From Nitrospira sp. MA-1 (GTDB lineage Bacteria; Nitrospirota; Nitrospiria; Nitrospirales; UBA8639): DNA of 64,000 nt. The stretch covers positions 1 through 64,000 of the forward strand of contig JAQJDB010000001.1 of assembly GCA_032139905.1 (NCBI GenBank). Reading direction: 5' to 3'. The notes under the pieces were generated by a model that was not told where the DNA came from, did not search any database, and worked only from the letters and a program-made list of their open reading frames with translations. Positions 29,388 through 37,375 of the stretch are shown here, one piece after another. How positions within the stretch are numbered: position 1 is the first letter of the stretch; the number at the start of each line of letters is the position of its first letter. The translations under genes and the position numbers were made by a program.

Positions 29388-30998
29388 TCATTTGTTGCCA
29401 GGCTTGGCCTGGGATGAAACGACTTGAGATACGGGAAGGACAAGACGAAAGATCGTTCCGTGGCCTTCTTCACTTTCAACCGTAATGTGGCCATGATGGA
29501 GATCAATGGCATCTTTGATAATTTTGGTTCCGAGCCCTGTTCCTTCCTTTTTGGTGCTAATGGCCTGAGCGGTAAAGAGCCGATCCCGAACTTCTGCGGG
29601 CATTCCTTTTCCGGTATCGGCTACCGTCAATTCTACGGTGTCTGGACGCGGTCCTGGAGACCCGCCGACCGTGACTGATCCTCCACGGGGCACTTCCGGT
29701 ATGGCATTATTGATGAGATTGTAAAAGGCATTAAACAGTCGACGTTCATCGGCATCAATAACCGGCAGGGCATCAAGGCCATCGGTCAGAAGGGTAATGC
29801 CTTTTTCTCCAGCGTACGTGCGAAGAGTGTCGAGCACTCCATCCACGACGTCTCGTATCCGACAGGGTGTGAAATGTGGAGGACTGGTGACACCTTTCAC
29901 GGCATCCGCAATTTCCCGCACGCGGTCCTGAATCCGCTTGGCATTGGTGACGATCATTCTGATTAGATCCAGGCTGTTGGCATAACTGGTCTCTGCCCCT
30001 TTCGCCTTTTCCCTGATTAAGGTGGGGAACTGTTCATCCAATTCATCCTTTAATAAATCTGCACCTGACAACACAGGCATCAACATATTTTTAATATCGT
30101 GGCCGATATCCCCAAGAACTCTGGTCACTTCTGCAAGTTTGGCTTCTTCTAATAATTGGGCAGCCATCCGTTTCTTTTCGGTGATATCCTGAAACGTGAC
30201 CACGGCTCCCGCCAATCCCCCTTGCTCATCCCAGATCGGGGTGCTTGTATACCGGGCAGGGAAGCTCGTCCCATCTTTTTTCCAGAACACCTCTTCCTCA
30301 CCCTGGTGAACCAACCCATCCTTATAGGCTCCATAGATGGGGCATTCCTCTGCAGGATAAGGAGAGCCATCTGATTTCGTGTGGTGCCAGGTGGTGTGAC
30401 TGGGTTTTCCAAATAACTCGCCCGGTTCATAGCCGAGTAAGATGTTGGCGGCAGGATTGACAAAGGTGTGATGTCCTTGGAGGTCCAACCCGAAAATGCC
30501 TTCGCCGGCGGCCTGTAAAATCATATCGTTGTGTCGACGAAATTGTTCAAGGGATTTTTCACATTGTCGGCGATAGGTAATATCTTGAAAAACCACAACG
30601 GCGCCGACCAGAACCCCTTCATGGCGAATAGGGGTGCTGGAATATTCGACGGGGAAACTGGTGCCATTCTTTCGCCAGAACACTTCGTTGTCCCCTCGAT
30701 GCACCTGTCCATCCTTGTATGTCGCATAGTTGGGACATTGTTCCTGCGGGTAGGGAGTGCCATCGGCTTTGGTGTGGTGCCAGAGGGAGTGGCTGGGTTG
30801 GCCGATCAGTTCTTGGGGCTCGTAGCCCAACATTTTCGCGGCTGCCGGGTTCACAAAGGTATGCCGGCCCTCCAAATCCAGCCCGAATATCCCTTCACCG
30901 GCAGCCTGTAAGATGAGGGCATGGTGTTGTTCGAGATTTTTCAGCATTTGCGAAACGTCGGTATTGTCCGGCTGTACATTTTCTGGTGCTGGTGGCAT
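29388..30998 (-). CDS. cytosolic tandem-PAS sensor histidine kinase
   Basis: This 536-residue protein without membrane segments has two near-duplicate PAS domains (about residues 20-150 and 155-280), both with the pattern AAGEGIFGLDL, WHHTK.DG.PYP.E.CP, VFW.K.GTSFP. A kinase domain follows with phospho-acceptor helix GDIGHDIKN, N-box NAFYNLINNAIPEV, G1 ADTGKGMP and GTGLGTKIIKDAI. The two PAS repeats imply internal duplication and may sense a redox or small-molecule signal. It belongs to the minus-strand run with the tetraheme cytochrome and response regulator (32818-33264), its likely phosphorylation partner. Confidence 0.88.
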   Translation of the reverse strand: MPPAPENVQPDNTDVSQMLKNLEQHHALILQAAGEGIFGLDLEGRHTFVNPAAAKMLGYEPQELIGQPSHSLWHHTKADGTPYPQEQCPNYATYKDGQVHRGDNEVFWRKNGTSFPVEYSSTPIRHEGVLVGAVVVFQDITYRRQCEKSLEQFRRHNDMILQAAGEGIFGLDLQGHHTFVNPAANILLGYEPGELFGKPSHTTWHHTKSDGSPYPAEECPIYGAYKDGLVHQGEEEVFWKKDGTSFPARYTSTPIWDEQGGLAGAVVTFQDITEKKRMAAQLLEEAKLAEVTRVLGDIGHDIKNMLMPVLSGADLLKDELDEQFPTLIREKAKGAETSYANSLDLIRMIVTNAKRIQDRVREIADAVKGVTSPPHFTPCRIRDVVDGVLDTLRTYAGEKGITLLTDGLDALPVIDADERRLFNAFYNLINNAIPEVPRGGSVTVGGSPGPRPDTVELTVADTGKGMPAEVRDRLFTAQAISTKKEGTGLGTKIIKDAIDLHHGHITVESEEGHGTIFRLVLPVSQVVSSQAKPGNK

Positions 30999-31099
30999 GG
31001 CGCTCTTCCTACTCGTTAGGTTCAGGGACTGGAGAAGGTGTCTCCAGTCCCTGAAGTGAAATTTCAGGTTACCCAGAAGGGTTTGAACCGAATTTTCGG

Positions 31100-32533
31100 T
31101 TATTTGGCCAAAGTCCGGATGTACTGGATCACTTGCCAGATTTGGTTATCTGGCATCCCGGAAAACGCCATCATGCCTGTCCCCGGCGATCCGTTTTTGA
31201 TAATCCAATACAGTTGCCCGTCAGAAATATCTTTCATCGTTTCTCCACATGTAAAGTTTCGGGGATGTGGATTCAACGCTGCGCCCATTGCCCCCTGCCC
31301 GTCCCCCTTGTCGCCATGACATTGTGTGCAGGCCAAGGGTTGAGCGGTTTCGTGATACAGCTTTTCTCCCGCTGTGATGTGCTCTTGAGAGTTGGGTAAC
31401 GGACTGGTCATATTGCGAAACTTGCCAGGTGCCCGTTTGGTGTTGCGCGGTTGTGGACAGACTCCTGATGGTCCTCCGGATGGTGAAGCCGTGCCGGCCA
31501 TTTCCGGGGCACCCTTAAACGTGGTCTTCAAATAGGCAATGACATCGGATACGCCTTCTGTCCCGCCAATGGTCAGTCCCCAATACGGCATCAGGGGAGA
31601 TTTCCCAACAGCTTTCCCCCCATAGTAAATCACGTTATACAGATAATCGAGAGGAATTTTTTCAAAGGGAATATTGGCATGCACCGCCGGTTTGGGTTCT
31701 AAGCCTGAAGCCGCCGGACCATCACCTTTGCCTTCCGCTCCGTGACATTGGGCGCAGTATTCTTGATAAATTTTTGCACCGTTTTCCATATTCGGGTGGT
31801 CGAAATCGGCACTCTTCCATGGTTCATAATAGGGGAAATCCTCATTCCCTCGGGTCGCAATAAACCCCGTGACATATCGCAGCCCGAGTGCACTGACATC
31901 CCCGACAAACTCTCCACTGTGTGGCACAAAGTCGGGGGGATCGGAGTTGAAGCGATAAATCCAATCAGCCTTCAGCCTTTTGCCGGAGTTAAAGAACGAG
32001 GCGCTTTGTGGACCGCCGGTCTTTTTCCCATCCACCATAATCTGATGACAGCCAATGCAGGAATGTTGGGTAAAGATTTCCTCTCCAAACTTCGCTTCCT
32101 GTTTGCTGAAGGTGGACATATCAATGGACCCCGGCTTTACTCTCGGATCCTGAAGGTGTGTCTCGAAATAGTCGGCAAGGCCTTCAGCTTCCGGTTCAGA
32201 GACGGTCATGTGCTGCTCAGGTTGTTGAGACTGATCCCACCGGTAGCTTTTGGCGTATAACATTGGTTCTTTTCCTGTCAGCCATTTAATCAGCCAATCC
32301 CGCTGAAACTTGCTACCCCCCCACATGAGATCCGGAGCCTTTAAATTAAAGCGGCTCTCCCCCTCGCCCTGAATCTTATGACAGGTCGAACATGTGGTGT
32401 TGATCAGGGCTTCTGCATCTTTTCCGTCGGCGGCAAAAAGAGGACCGGGGAAAAGGAGAAAGAGAAGGACGCCCACCGTGAGTACGAGAGCATGGCCTTG
32501 AGTTCTGAAGTGGACAATCCTCGTGTGAGCCAT
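31100..32533 (-). CDS. tetraheme c-type cytochrome, exported
   Basis: This 477-residue protein begins with a Sec signal peptide (ALVLTVGVLLFLLFPGPLFA-A). Four heme-binding CxxCH motifs are present: CSTCH, CIGCH, CAQCH and CTQCH, so it is a periplasmic multiheme electron carrier. Methionines for axial ligation occur after each site (for example PLMPYWG and GMMAFSGMP). The start is ATG at 32533, with GGAGGTG 6 bases upstream; an ATG 15 bases earlier overlaps that ribosome-binding site and is rejected. It is flanked by a response regulator and a PAS kinase, which suggests redox-linked regulation. The electron donor or acceptor is unknown. Confidence 0.92.
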   Translation of the reverse strand: MAHTRIVHFRTQGHALVLTVGVLLFLLFPGPLFAADGKDAEALINTTCSTCHKIQGEGESRFNLKAPDLMWGGSKFQRDWLIKWLTGKEPMLYAKSYRWDQSQQPEQHMTVSEPEAEGLADYFETHLQDPRVKPGSIDMSTFSKQEAKFGEEIFTQHSCIGCHQIMVDGKKTGGPQSASFFNSGKRLKADWIYRFNSDPPDFVPHSGEFVGDVSALGLRYVTGFIATRGNEDFPYYEPWKSADFDHPNMENGAKIYQEYCAQCHGAEGKGDGPAASGLEPKPAVHANIPFEKIPLDYLYNVIYYGGKAVGKSPLMPYWGLTIGGTEGVSDVIAYLKTTFKGAPEMAGTASPSGGPSGVCPQPRNTKRAPGKFRNMTSPLPNSQEHITAGEKLYHETAQPLACTQCHGDKGDGQGAMGAALNPHPRNFTCGETMKDISDGQLYWIIKNGSPGTGMMAFSGMPDNQIWQVIQYIRTLAK

Positions 32534-32714
32534 TGGGAACACCTCCATTAATAATTGGTTAAGAAAAACAAGACATTCTCATCATGTTCGAGGTTTTTTG
32601 ATTTGAAAGATCTTTTTTGAATATGCTATGGGGAAAAATTCCCCATCCCAAGCTTATCTTAAATGGGGCATTTTGACTCATAAAACCCATGTTCAGCACT
32701 TTCCTAATAGATAG

Positions 32715-32730
32715 AGCAAAATCAACACCA
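32715..32730 (-). promoter_or_regulatory. weak candidate sigma54 promoter before the tetraheme cytochrome
   Basis: On the minus strand the sequence reads TGGTGTTGATTTTGCT, with GG and GC separated by 10 bases as in -24/-12 promoters. The -24 element matches TGGCAC poorly. It lies 180 bp before the cytochrome start. Confidence 0.3.
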
Positions 32731-32781
32731 AAATGAAAAGCTAGAAGTTTCCTCATAGGTTTTCAGAAAGAATTTTTCGTC

Positions 32782-32806
32782 AAAAAGAGGGAGGTAGTAC
32801 CCCTCT
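32782..32806 (-). terminator. probable intrinsic terminator of the response-regulator gene
   Basis: On the minus strand AGAGGG, a 9-nt loop and CCCTCT form a 6-bp stem, followed by TTTTT. It lies 12 bases after the response-regulator stop. It would separate that gene from the cytochrome gene. Confidence 0.55.
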
Positions 32807-32817
32807 CTTCTAACTTC

Positions 32818-33264
32818 TTATAGATGGTTGAGCTCCCGTTGTTCCATGGCCTTCGCAACCGCAGTCAGAAGTTTCTCCTTTTCAACCGGTTTGACCAAAT
32901 AGTCAATAACCCCATTCTTCATCAAGGACGTGGCCATAGTTAAATCCGGAAATCCCGTCAGCACAATCAACGAGACACGTGGGAATTCTTTCTGAAAAAA
33001 CTGAATGGCCTCAAGTCCGTTCAGTTTGGGCATTCGGATATCAGTGAGGATCACGTCCAGTAAAAGAGGGTTTTCTCCACTTTTGATTTCTTGCACGGCC
33101 TGTTGACCGTCTTCGGCTTCAATCACCTCGTAGCCGGCTTTTTCCAATGACAATTTCACAACTTTGCGTACATCCGGCTCGTCGTCAACGACCAGGATCC
33201 GGCCCAATGTGGCTTGACCACTGAACATTGCTGCAGTTCGAGATTTACTTGTCGTTTGTTCCAT
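32818..33264 (-). CDS. single-domain response regulator (CheY-like receiver)
   Basis: This 148-residue protein consists of one receiver domain: the acidic pair DDE in RILVVDDEPDVRKV, the phospho-accepting aspartate in VILTDIRMPKLNG, the conserved Thr in VLTGFP, and Lys in YLVKPVEKEKLL. There is no output domain. AAGGAGAG precedes the ATG at 33264. It probably receives phosphate from the PAS kinase at 29388-30998 and signals by protein contact. A -24/-12 promoter and a GTTAAC-type tandem site lie upstream. Confidence 0.93.
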   Translation of the reverse strand: MEQTTSKSRTAAMFSGQATLGRILVVDDEPDVRKVVKLSLEKAGYEVIEAEDGQQAVQEIKSGENPLLLDVILTDIRMPKLNGLEAIQFFQKEFPRVSLIVLTGFPDLTMATSLMKNGVIDYLVKPVEKEKLLTAVAKAMEQRELNHL

Positions 33265-33331
33265 GAGCGCTCTCCTTTGGTGAAAATTGTTAAGGGACCT
33301 TTGGATTTCTTCTCTTCATGTCATAAACATC

Positions 33332-33347
33332 AGCAAACCAAATGCCA
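33332..33347 (-). promoter_or_regulatory. sigma54 (-24/-12) promoter of the response-regulator gene
   Basis: The minus strand reads TGGCATTTGGTTTGCT, matching TGGCAC-N5-TTGC at all but one -24 position, with exactly 10 bases between GG and GC. It lies about 70 bp before the response-regulator ATG. The tandem GTTAAC site is about 110 bp further upstream, a usual enhancer distance. Confidence 0.72.
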
Positions 33348-33431
33348 AATGACATAAATGATATAAAAATAAGGAATATCAATTGCTTATGACGTATGAA
33401 AAAATATCCAGCAACGAAAAAAGCGGTGAAG

Positions 33432-33470
33432 CGTTAAGCTTGATTTAACGAATTGAGTTAACGAGTTAAC
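33432..33470 (-). promoter_or_regulatory. probable activator-binding site, tandem GTTAAC motif
   Basis: GTTAAC (33457-33462), two bases, GTTAAC (33465-33470), preceded by an inverted pair CGTTAA...TTAACG (33432-33450). The same GTTAAC-N2-GTTAAC arrangement occurs at 45610-45623 upstream of the persulfide operon. Each copy lies roughly 110-140 bp upstream of a -24/-12 promoter, as expected for an enhancer site bound by a sigma54 activator. Confidence 0.6.
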
Positions 33471-33524
33471 AGCTCAAGGTTTCGAAGATTTATGGGTTTG
33501 CTTGAATGGTAGGGGGATCCAATT

Positions 33525-33700
33525 TTATTGAGGGAAACTTAAAAAGCCGCCCGTGAGGTTGAAGACCTTGATGAAGCCATGCTGAAGGAGAATGCGCGCA
33601 GCAAGGTATCCGCGTAATCCGACTCGACAATAGACGACGGTTTCTTGGGAGGGATCCAGTTGCTGAAGATGGTCTCTCAGCTCATCCACGGGAATGAGGC
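33525..33700 (-). pseudogene. displaced 3' fragment of the CoA-disulfide reductase-rhodanese gene
   Basis: The frame encodes the last 55 or so residues of the rhodanese domain (PVDELRDHLQQLDPSQETV...) including the active-site CRVGLRGY, then stops after FLSFPQ. It is the same sequence as the end of the gene at 35684-37351 except one base (A at 33571 for G at 35745, giving HGFIKV for HGFTKV). It has no catalytic or FAD domain upstream and no start of its own in this region. It is best read as a leftover end of the gene displaced by an insertion. Confidence 0.9.
33531..33700. repeat. 170-bp direct repeat, copy 1
   Basis: This is identical to 35705-35874 over 170 bases except position 33571. 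Homology ends abruptly at both edges. It is the left boundary of the exonuclease/nucleotidyltransferase cassette. Confidence 0.97.
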
Positions 33701-33998
33701 TACTATGTGGGTCGAGGTGTGAGCTGTTGAATTCGGAATCTCCTGATTTAGGGAGTATAGGGAGAACGTCGTGTAAAGGCGGTCTAAGGAAGTTCATGAA
33801 GGAGAAGAGATTTTTGCATCGGCAGACTTTTATGTCTAGACCGCTACTCCGCGTGGATAGGGAGTTACCCGAGAGGGAGGACAGAATAGTGGGTGATGAT
33901 CGTGAAACATATGTCGTTCGGCCAGTATCGGTAGTCGGGTTTCATAATTGGTTTTATTGGCTGGACTCCCTAAATTCAGACTGTTAGGATCGGCCCTT
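33701..33998. other. leader region of the inserted cassette
   Basis: Unique sequence lies between the repeat and the exonuclease ATG. It should contain the cassette promoter, but I cannot identify -35/-10 boxes with confidence. An in-frame upstream extension of the exonuclease to 33948 is possible but lacks a ribosome-binding site. No integrase, transposase or tRNA end is present. Confidence 0.4.
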
Positions 33999-34688
33999 AT
34001 GGAGAAAATATCTCAAAAAGTGCGTGCTGTTTTCGATGAAAATTCATCTCGAGGATCCGATTGGGTCAAGGAACAAAGCATTGACGTCTATTTTTCTGCT
34101 GATGTTGAGACGGATGGTCCCATCCCTGGTCCCTATTCCCTTCTTTCGTTCGCCCTGGTCTATGCTGGCCGTTTTGATGGCCATAAATTTGAATCACCTG
34201 AAAACCTGAAGCAAACCTTCTATCGTGAGATAAAACCAATTTCTGATTCATTCGAGTTGGAGGCGTTACGTGTAAATCAGCTTGATCGTGATCGTCTTTG
34301 TCGCGAAGGGAAGGACCCCGTAGATGCCATGACTGAGGCTAGTCGATGGGTTCGAGAAATTGCGGGTCCCTACAGACCAATACTTGTTGCCTACCCATTA
34401 AGTTTCGATTGGACATGGTTATATTGGTATTTTATCCGATTTTCTTCTGAAGGTTCGCCCTTCAACCATTCGGGTTGTTTTGACATAAAAACCGCCTATG
34501 CAGTCAAGGCCAGGATTCCGGTGTCAGCGTCCGGCCGGTCGAATCTTGAAAGCTGGCTTCGTCCCCACCATGAACACTCCCACCATGCCCTAGAAGATGC
34601 GATTGAGCAGGCAGAGATTTTTGCAAACTTGTTCAGGTGGAAGGGTAACCTTGATGGATTTTCTCCAAAAACGTCGGAAAAACGCTAA
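33999..34688 (+). CDS. DEDDh-family 3'-5' exonuclease
   Basis: This 229-residue protein has a DnaQ/RNase T-like exonuclease fold. Motif I is SADVETDG (D35, E37), motif II is YPLSFDWTWL (D137), and motif III is HSHHALEDAIEQAEIF (H195, D200; H-x4-D). All four catalytic acidic residues and the general-base histidine are present, so it should be active on DNA or RNA 3' ends. It has no extra domain. The gene overlaps the following nucleotidyltransferase by 35 bases, so the two are probably co-translated. Flanking direct repeats suggest it arrived as an insert. The substrate (phage DNA, RNA or tRNA) is unknown. Confidence 0.85.
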   Translation: MEKISQKVRAVFDENSSRGSDWVKEQSIDVYFSADVETDGPIPGPYSLLSFALVYAGRFDGHKFESPENLKQTFYREIKPISDSFELEALRVNQLDRDRLCREGKDPVDAMTEASRWVREIAGPYRPILVAYPLSFDWTWLYWYFIRFSSEGSPFNHSGCFDIKTAYAVKARIPVSASGRSNLESWLRPHHEHSHHALEDAIEQAEIFANLFRWKGNLDGFSPKTSEKR

Positions 34689-35640
34689 TTCCCGCCTGGA
34701 TGAGCTCACAAACGAATTGGAAAATGCACGTAACCTTGCTGATGGTAAGGCATGCGTCTATTTAATAGGATCTTACGGTCGTGGAGAGGCCTGTAATCAC
34801 AGTGATCTAGACCTATTCATTGTTGGGGGTGGAACGAAAAAAGAGCGTGACCTAAAAAATCTTGATGAAATTTTGATAAAAGCTGAATTAATTAAGGCTA
34901 CCAGAAAATTGAAATTTCCAGAATTCTCCGGTGATGGTGAGTATCTTTCACACTATACTGTTGATGAACTTATTGGAAATTTAGGTACACGTGATGATGA
35001 TAATACCAACACATTTACAGCACGTCTCCTTCTGCTGTTAGAGAGTCGGCCGCTTTTAGAAGAAAATTTCTATTCAGAGGTAATCTCTAATGTAATTGCT
35101 GCCTACTGGAAGGATTTTGAACGTCATAAATCTGATTTTGTTCCAGCGTTTCTTATGAATGATATCCTCCGGCTTTGGAGAACATTTTGTGTGAATTACG
35201 AGGTTGGGCCTCAGAATAAAAAAGAAAAGCCAGATGAGAAGGCTAAAAGGAAGCTCAAAAATTACAAGCTCAAACATAGCAGACTTTTAACCTGCTATTC
35301 GGCTCTAGTGTATCTTATGGCAGTCATGGCTGAGCAAGGTACGGTAAGTCAAGACGATGCAAAGGAGATGGTTTTTCTTTCTCCCACTGAACGTCTTGAG
35401 TGGCTAAAAAACCAGACAAAATTTGGAGATAAGTCTGGTCAGGTGGATGAAATTATTTCCTTGTATGAAACGTTTTTGGAGAGAACCGATGCACCAAAGG
35501 GTAAGTTGATTGAAATATTTAAGGATCCCAAGAAATGCGAAGATGTTTTCCAAGAGGCCAAGGGATTTGGAGATCAAGTATATGAGCTACTTTGGTCAAT
35601 AGGGAAGGACAACAAAGTTTTTCGAATTCTGGTTGTCTAG
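34654..35640 (+). CDS. pol-beta-superfamily nucleotidyltransferase
   Basis: This 328-residue protein has the nucleotidyltransferase signature YLIGSYGRGEACNHSDLDLFIVG: G39-S40 and D51/D53 of S-D-x-D-L. The C-terminal two-thirds is helical and charged, with DILRLWRTFCVNYE resembling the helical part of DUF294/GlnD-like transferases. The coding sequence is visibly more AT-rich than neighbouring genes, which suggests horizontal transfer. The start ATG at 34654 lies inside the exonuclease gene (35-base overlap); an upstream extension to 34597 is unlikely. It might add nucleotides to RNA or to proteins. Together with the exonuclease it could form a conflict or toxin-like module; this is inference. 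Confidence 0.85.
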   Translation: MDFLQKRRKNANSRLDELTNELENARNLADGKACVYLIGSYGRGEACNHSDLDLFIVGGGTKKERDLKNLDEILIKAELIKATRKLKFPEFSGDGEYLSHYTVDELIGNLGTRDDDNTNTFTARLLLLLESRPLLEENFYSEVISNVIAAYWKDFERHKSDFVPAFLMNDILRLWRTFCVNYEVGPQNKKEKPDEKAKRKLKNYKLKHSRLLTCYSALVYLMAVMAEQGTVSQDDAKEMVFLSPTERLEWLKNQTKFGDKSGQVDEIISLYETFLERTDAPKGKLIEIFKDPKKCEDVFQEAKGFGDQVYELLWSIGKDNKVFRILVV

Positions 35641-35683
35641 AAAACTAATCCCAATGGTTTGGGGTTTCAGGCCCAAGAAAAAC

Positions 35684-37351
35684 TTAACCTGTTACTCTGT
35701 CCGAAGGGAAACTTAAAAAGCCGCCCGTGAGGTTGAAGACCTTGGTGAAGCCATGCTGAAGGAGAATGCGCGCAGCAAGGTATCCGCGTAATCCGACTCG
35801 ACAATAGACGACGGTTTCTTGGGAGGGATCCAGTTGCTGAAGATGGTCTCTCAGCTCATCCACGGGAATGAGGCGGGAATGAGGGATATGCGCTTCTTGA
35901 TATTCGTCCTTGGTCCGGACATCTAACAATTGGAGAGAAGGATTCGTCTTTATTTTCTGTTGTAATTCTTCTCCCGTGAGCGTGTTGACCTCACCACGTA
36001 GCGTATTGGCGGCGACGAAACCTGCCATAATGACCGGCCCTTTGGCCGAGTTAAATTGGGGGGCATAGGCCAAATCCAATTGTTCCAAATCCTGGACATT
36101 TAAATTTCCATGTATCGCAGTGGCCAATACATCAATGCGTTTATCCACTCCCTGATCCCCCACAATTTGAGCACCTAACAATCTTCCCGTCTGTTGCTCT
36201 ACGACTAATTTCATGTGAAGCGCATCTGCTCCAGGATAATATTCTGCATGATCCAGGGGGTGGGTGAGGGAGACAAAGTAATTCAAGCCGTGGGCCTTGG
36301 CTTCGTGTTCGCTTAATCCCGTTTTGCCAGCGGTGATGCCCATGCTCTCAACAATTGCCGTTCCGAGGGCACCGTGAAACCTTAAGTCTCCGCCCGCAGC
36401 ATTGGCTCCGGCGACCCTCCCCTGCTTATTGGCGGGGCCGGCTAAAGGAATTCTGGCATATTTGCCAGTCACGAGATGGAGCGTTTCGACCGCGTCACCG
36501 GCTGCATAGATATCGGGGTCAGAGGTTTGCTGTCGTGTATCCACGGCAATGCCTCCTGCTGCACCAATTTCAAGTCCTGCCTCTCTGGCAAGCTTGAGTT
36601 CCGGTCTGACGCCGATCGAGAGAATGGCCAGGTCCATCGGCAGCCGGGTTCCACTTTCTAATTCGGCTTCTTTGGCGAGATCGCCGTCCTGCCGAAATCC
36701 GTTGATACCGTCACCCGCAATAATCTTCACCCCCTTTTCTTGGAGATGATGAGCCACCAGGGTGGCCATGTCCTGATCAAAAGCAGGAAGTATTTGAGGA
36801 GCTTTTTCGACAATCGTCACGGCCAATCCAAGGCCTATCAGGGCCTCAGCCGATTCCAGTCCAATAAATCCCCCTCCAATCACCAAGGCGTGCTGAGAAG
36901 GTTGGCCAGCGAGAAAGGTTTTGATGGCATCAGAGTCAGGAACGGTTTTGACCGTAAAGATATTCCTGGCGTGAATGCCGGGTATGTCGGGCATGATGGC
37001 CCCGGCACCGGGTGCCAGAATGAGTGTGTCATAGGGGTGCGTGGTGATTGCCTGAGTCATCAGGTTTTTCACCTGTACGCATTTCGCCGTTCGGTCTATG
37101 TGAACGACTTCGTGTGACACGTAGGCTTGCACCCTGAAACGTTTCCAAAACCGCTCCGGGGTTTGAAGGAGAAGGTCATCACGATCCGAAATAGTCTCTC
37201 CCACATAATACGGGAGACCACAGTTGGCAAAGGAGACATAGGGCCCTTTTTCAAACATCTCAATATTTGCGGCTTCGTTGGTCCGACGCGCCTTGGCGGC
37301 CGCGCTCGCCCCGCCTGCCACGCCTCCGATAATGATGATGTTGAGGGACAT
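35684..37351 (-). CDS. CoA-disulfide/polysulfide reductase with C-terminal rhodanese domain
   Basis: This 555-residue FAD/NAD-linked disulfide reductase has the FAD motif IIIIGGVAGGASAAAKARR, the active-site motif FANCGLPYYVG (C44), a second dinucleotide motif HALVIGGGFIGLESAEAL, and YAAGDAVE. The C-terminal 100 residues are a rhodanese domain with catalytic CRVGLR (C517). This fusion (CoADR-RHD) reduces CoA persulfide, CoA disulfide or polysulfides with NAD(P)H, releasing sulfide. It is 24 bp after pyruvate kinase on the same strand. Its last 170 bp are duplicated at 33531-33700. The final residues SDRVTG here differ from the displaced copy's Q-stop, so the present end may be supplied by the inserted DNA. 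Confidence 0.93.
   Translation of the reverse strand: MSLNIIIIGGVAGGASAAAKARRTNEAANIEMFEKGPYVSFANCGLPYYVGETISDRDDLLLQTPERFWKRFRVQAYVSHEVVHIDRTAKCVQVKNLMTQAITTHPYDTLILAPGAGAIMPDIPGIHARNIFTVKTVPDSDAIKTFLAGQPSQHALVIGGGFIGLESAEALIGLGLAVTIVEKAPQILPAFDQDMATLVAHHLQEKGVKIIAGDGINGFRQDGDLAKEAELESGTRLPMDLAILSIGVRPELKLAREAGLEIGAAGGIAVDTRQQTSDPDIYAAGDAVETLHLVTGKYARIPLAGPANKQGRVAGANAAGGDLRFHGALGTAIVESMGITAGKTGLSEHEAKAHGLNYFVSLTHPLDHAEYYPGADALHMKLVVEQQTGRLLGAQIVGDQGVDKRIDVLATAIHGNLNVQDLEQLDLAYAPQFNSAKGPVIMAGFVAANTLRGEVNTLTGEELQQKIKTNPSLQLLDVRTKDEYQEAHIPHSRLIPVDELRDHLQQLDPSQETVVYCRVGLRGYLAARILLQHGFTKVFNLTGGFLSFPSDRVTG
35705..35874. repeat. 170-bp direct repeat, copy 2
   Basis: This lies inside the 3' end of the CoA-disulfide reductase-rhodanese gene and matches 33531-33700 with one difference (G at 35745). 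It bounds the exonuclease/nucleotidyltransferase cassette on the right. Confidence 0.97.
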
Positions 37352-37375
37352 GTTTCCTATTCTCCTTGCTCGACT

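Noticed and set aside
33701-35704. Phage or integrative element with an integrase
   Set aside because: Only two genes fit in the insert; there is no integrase, transposase, recombination directionality factor or tRNA end.
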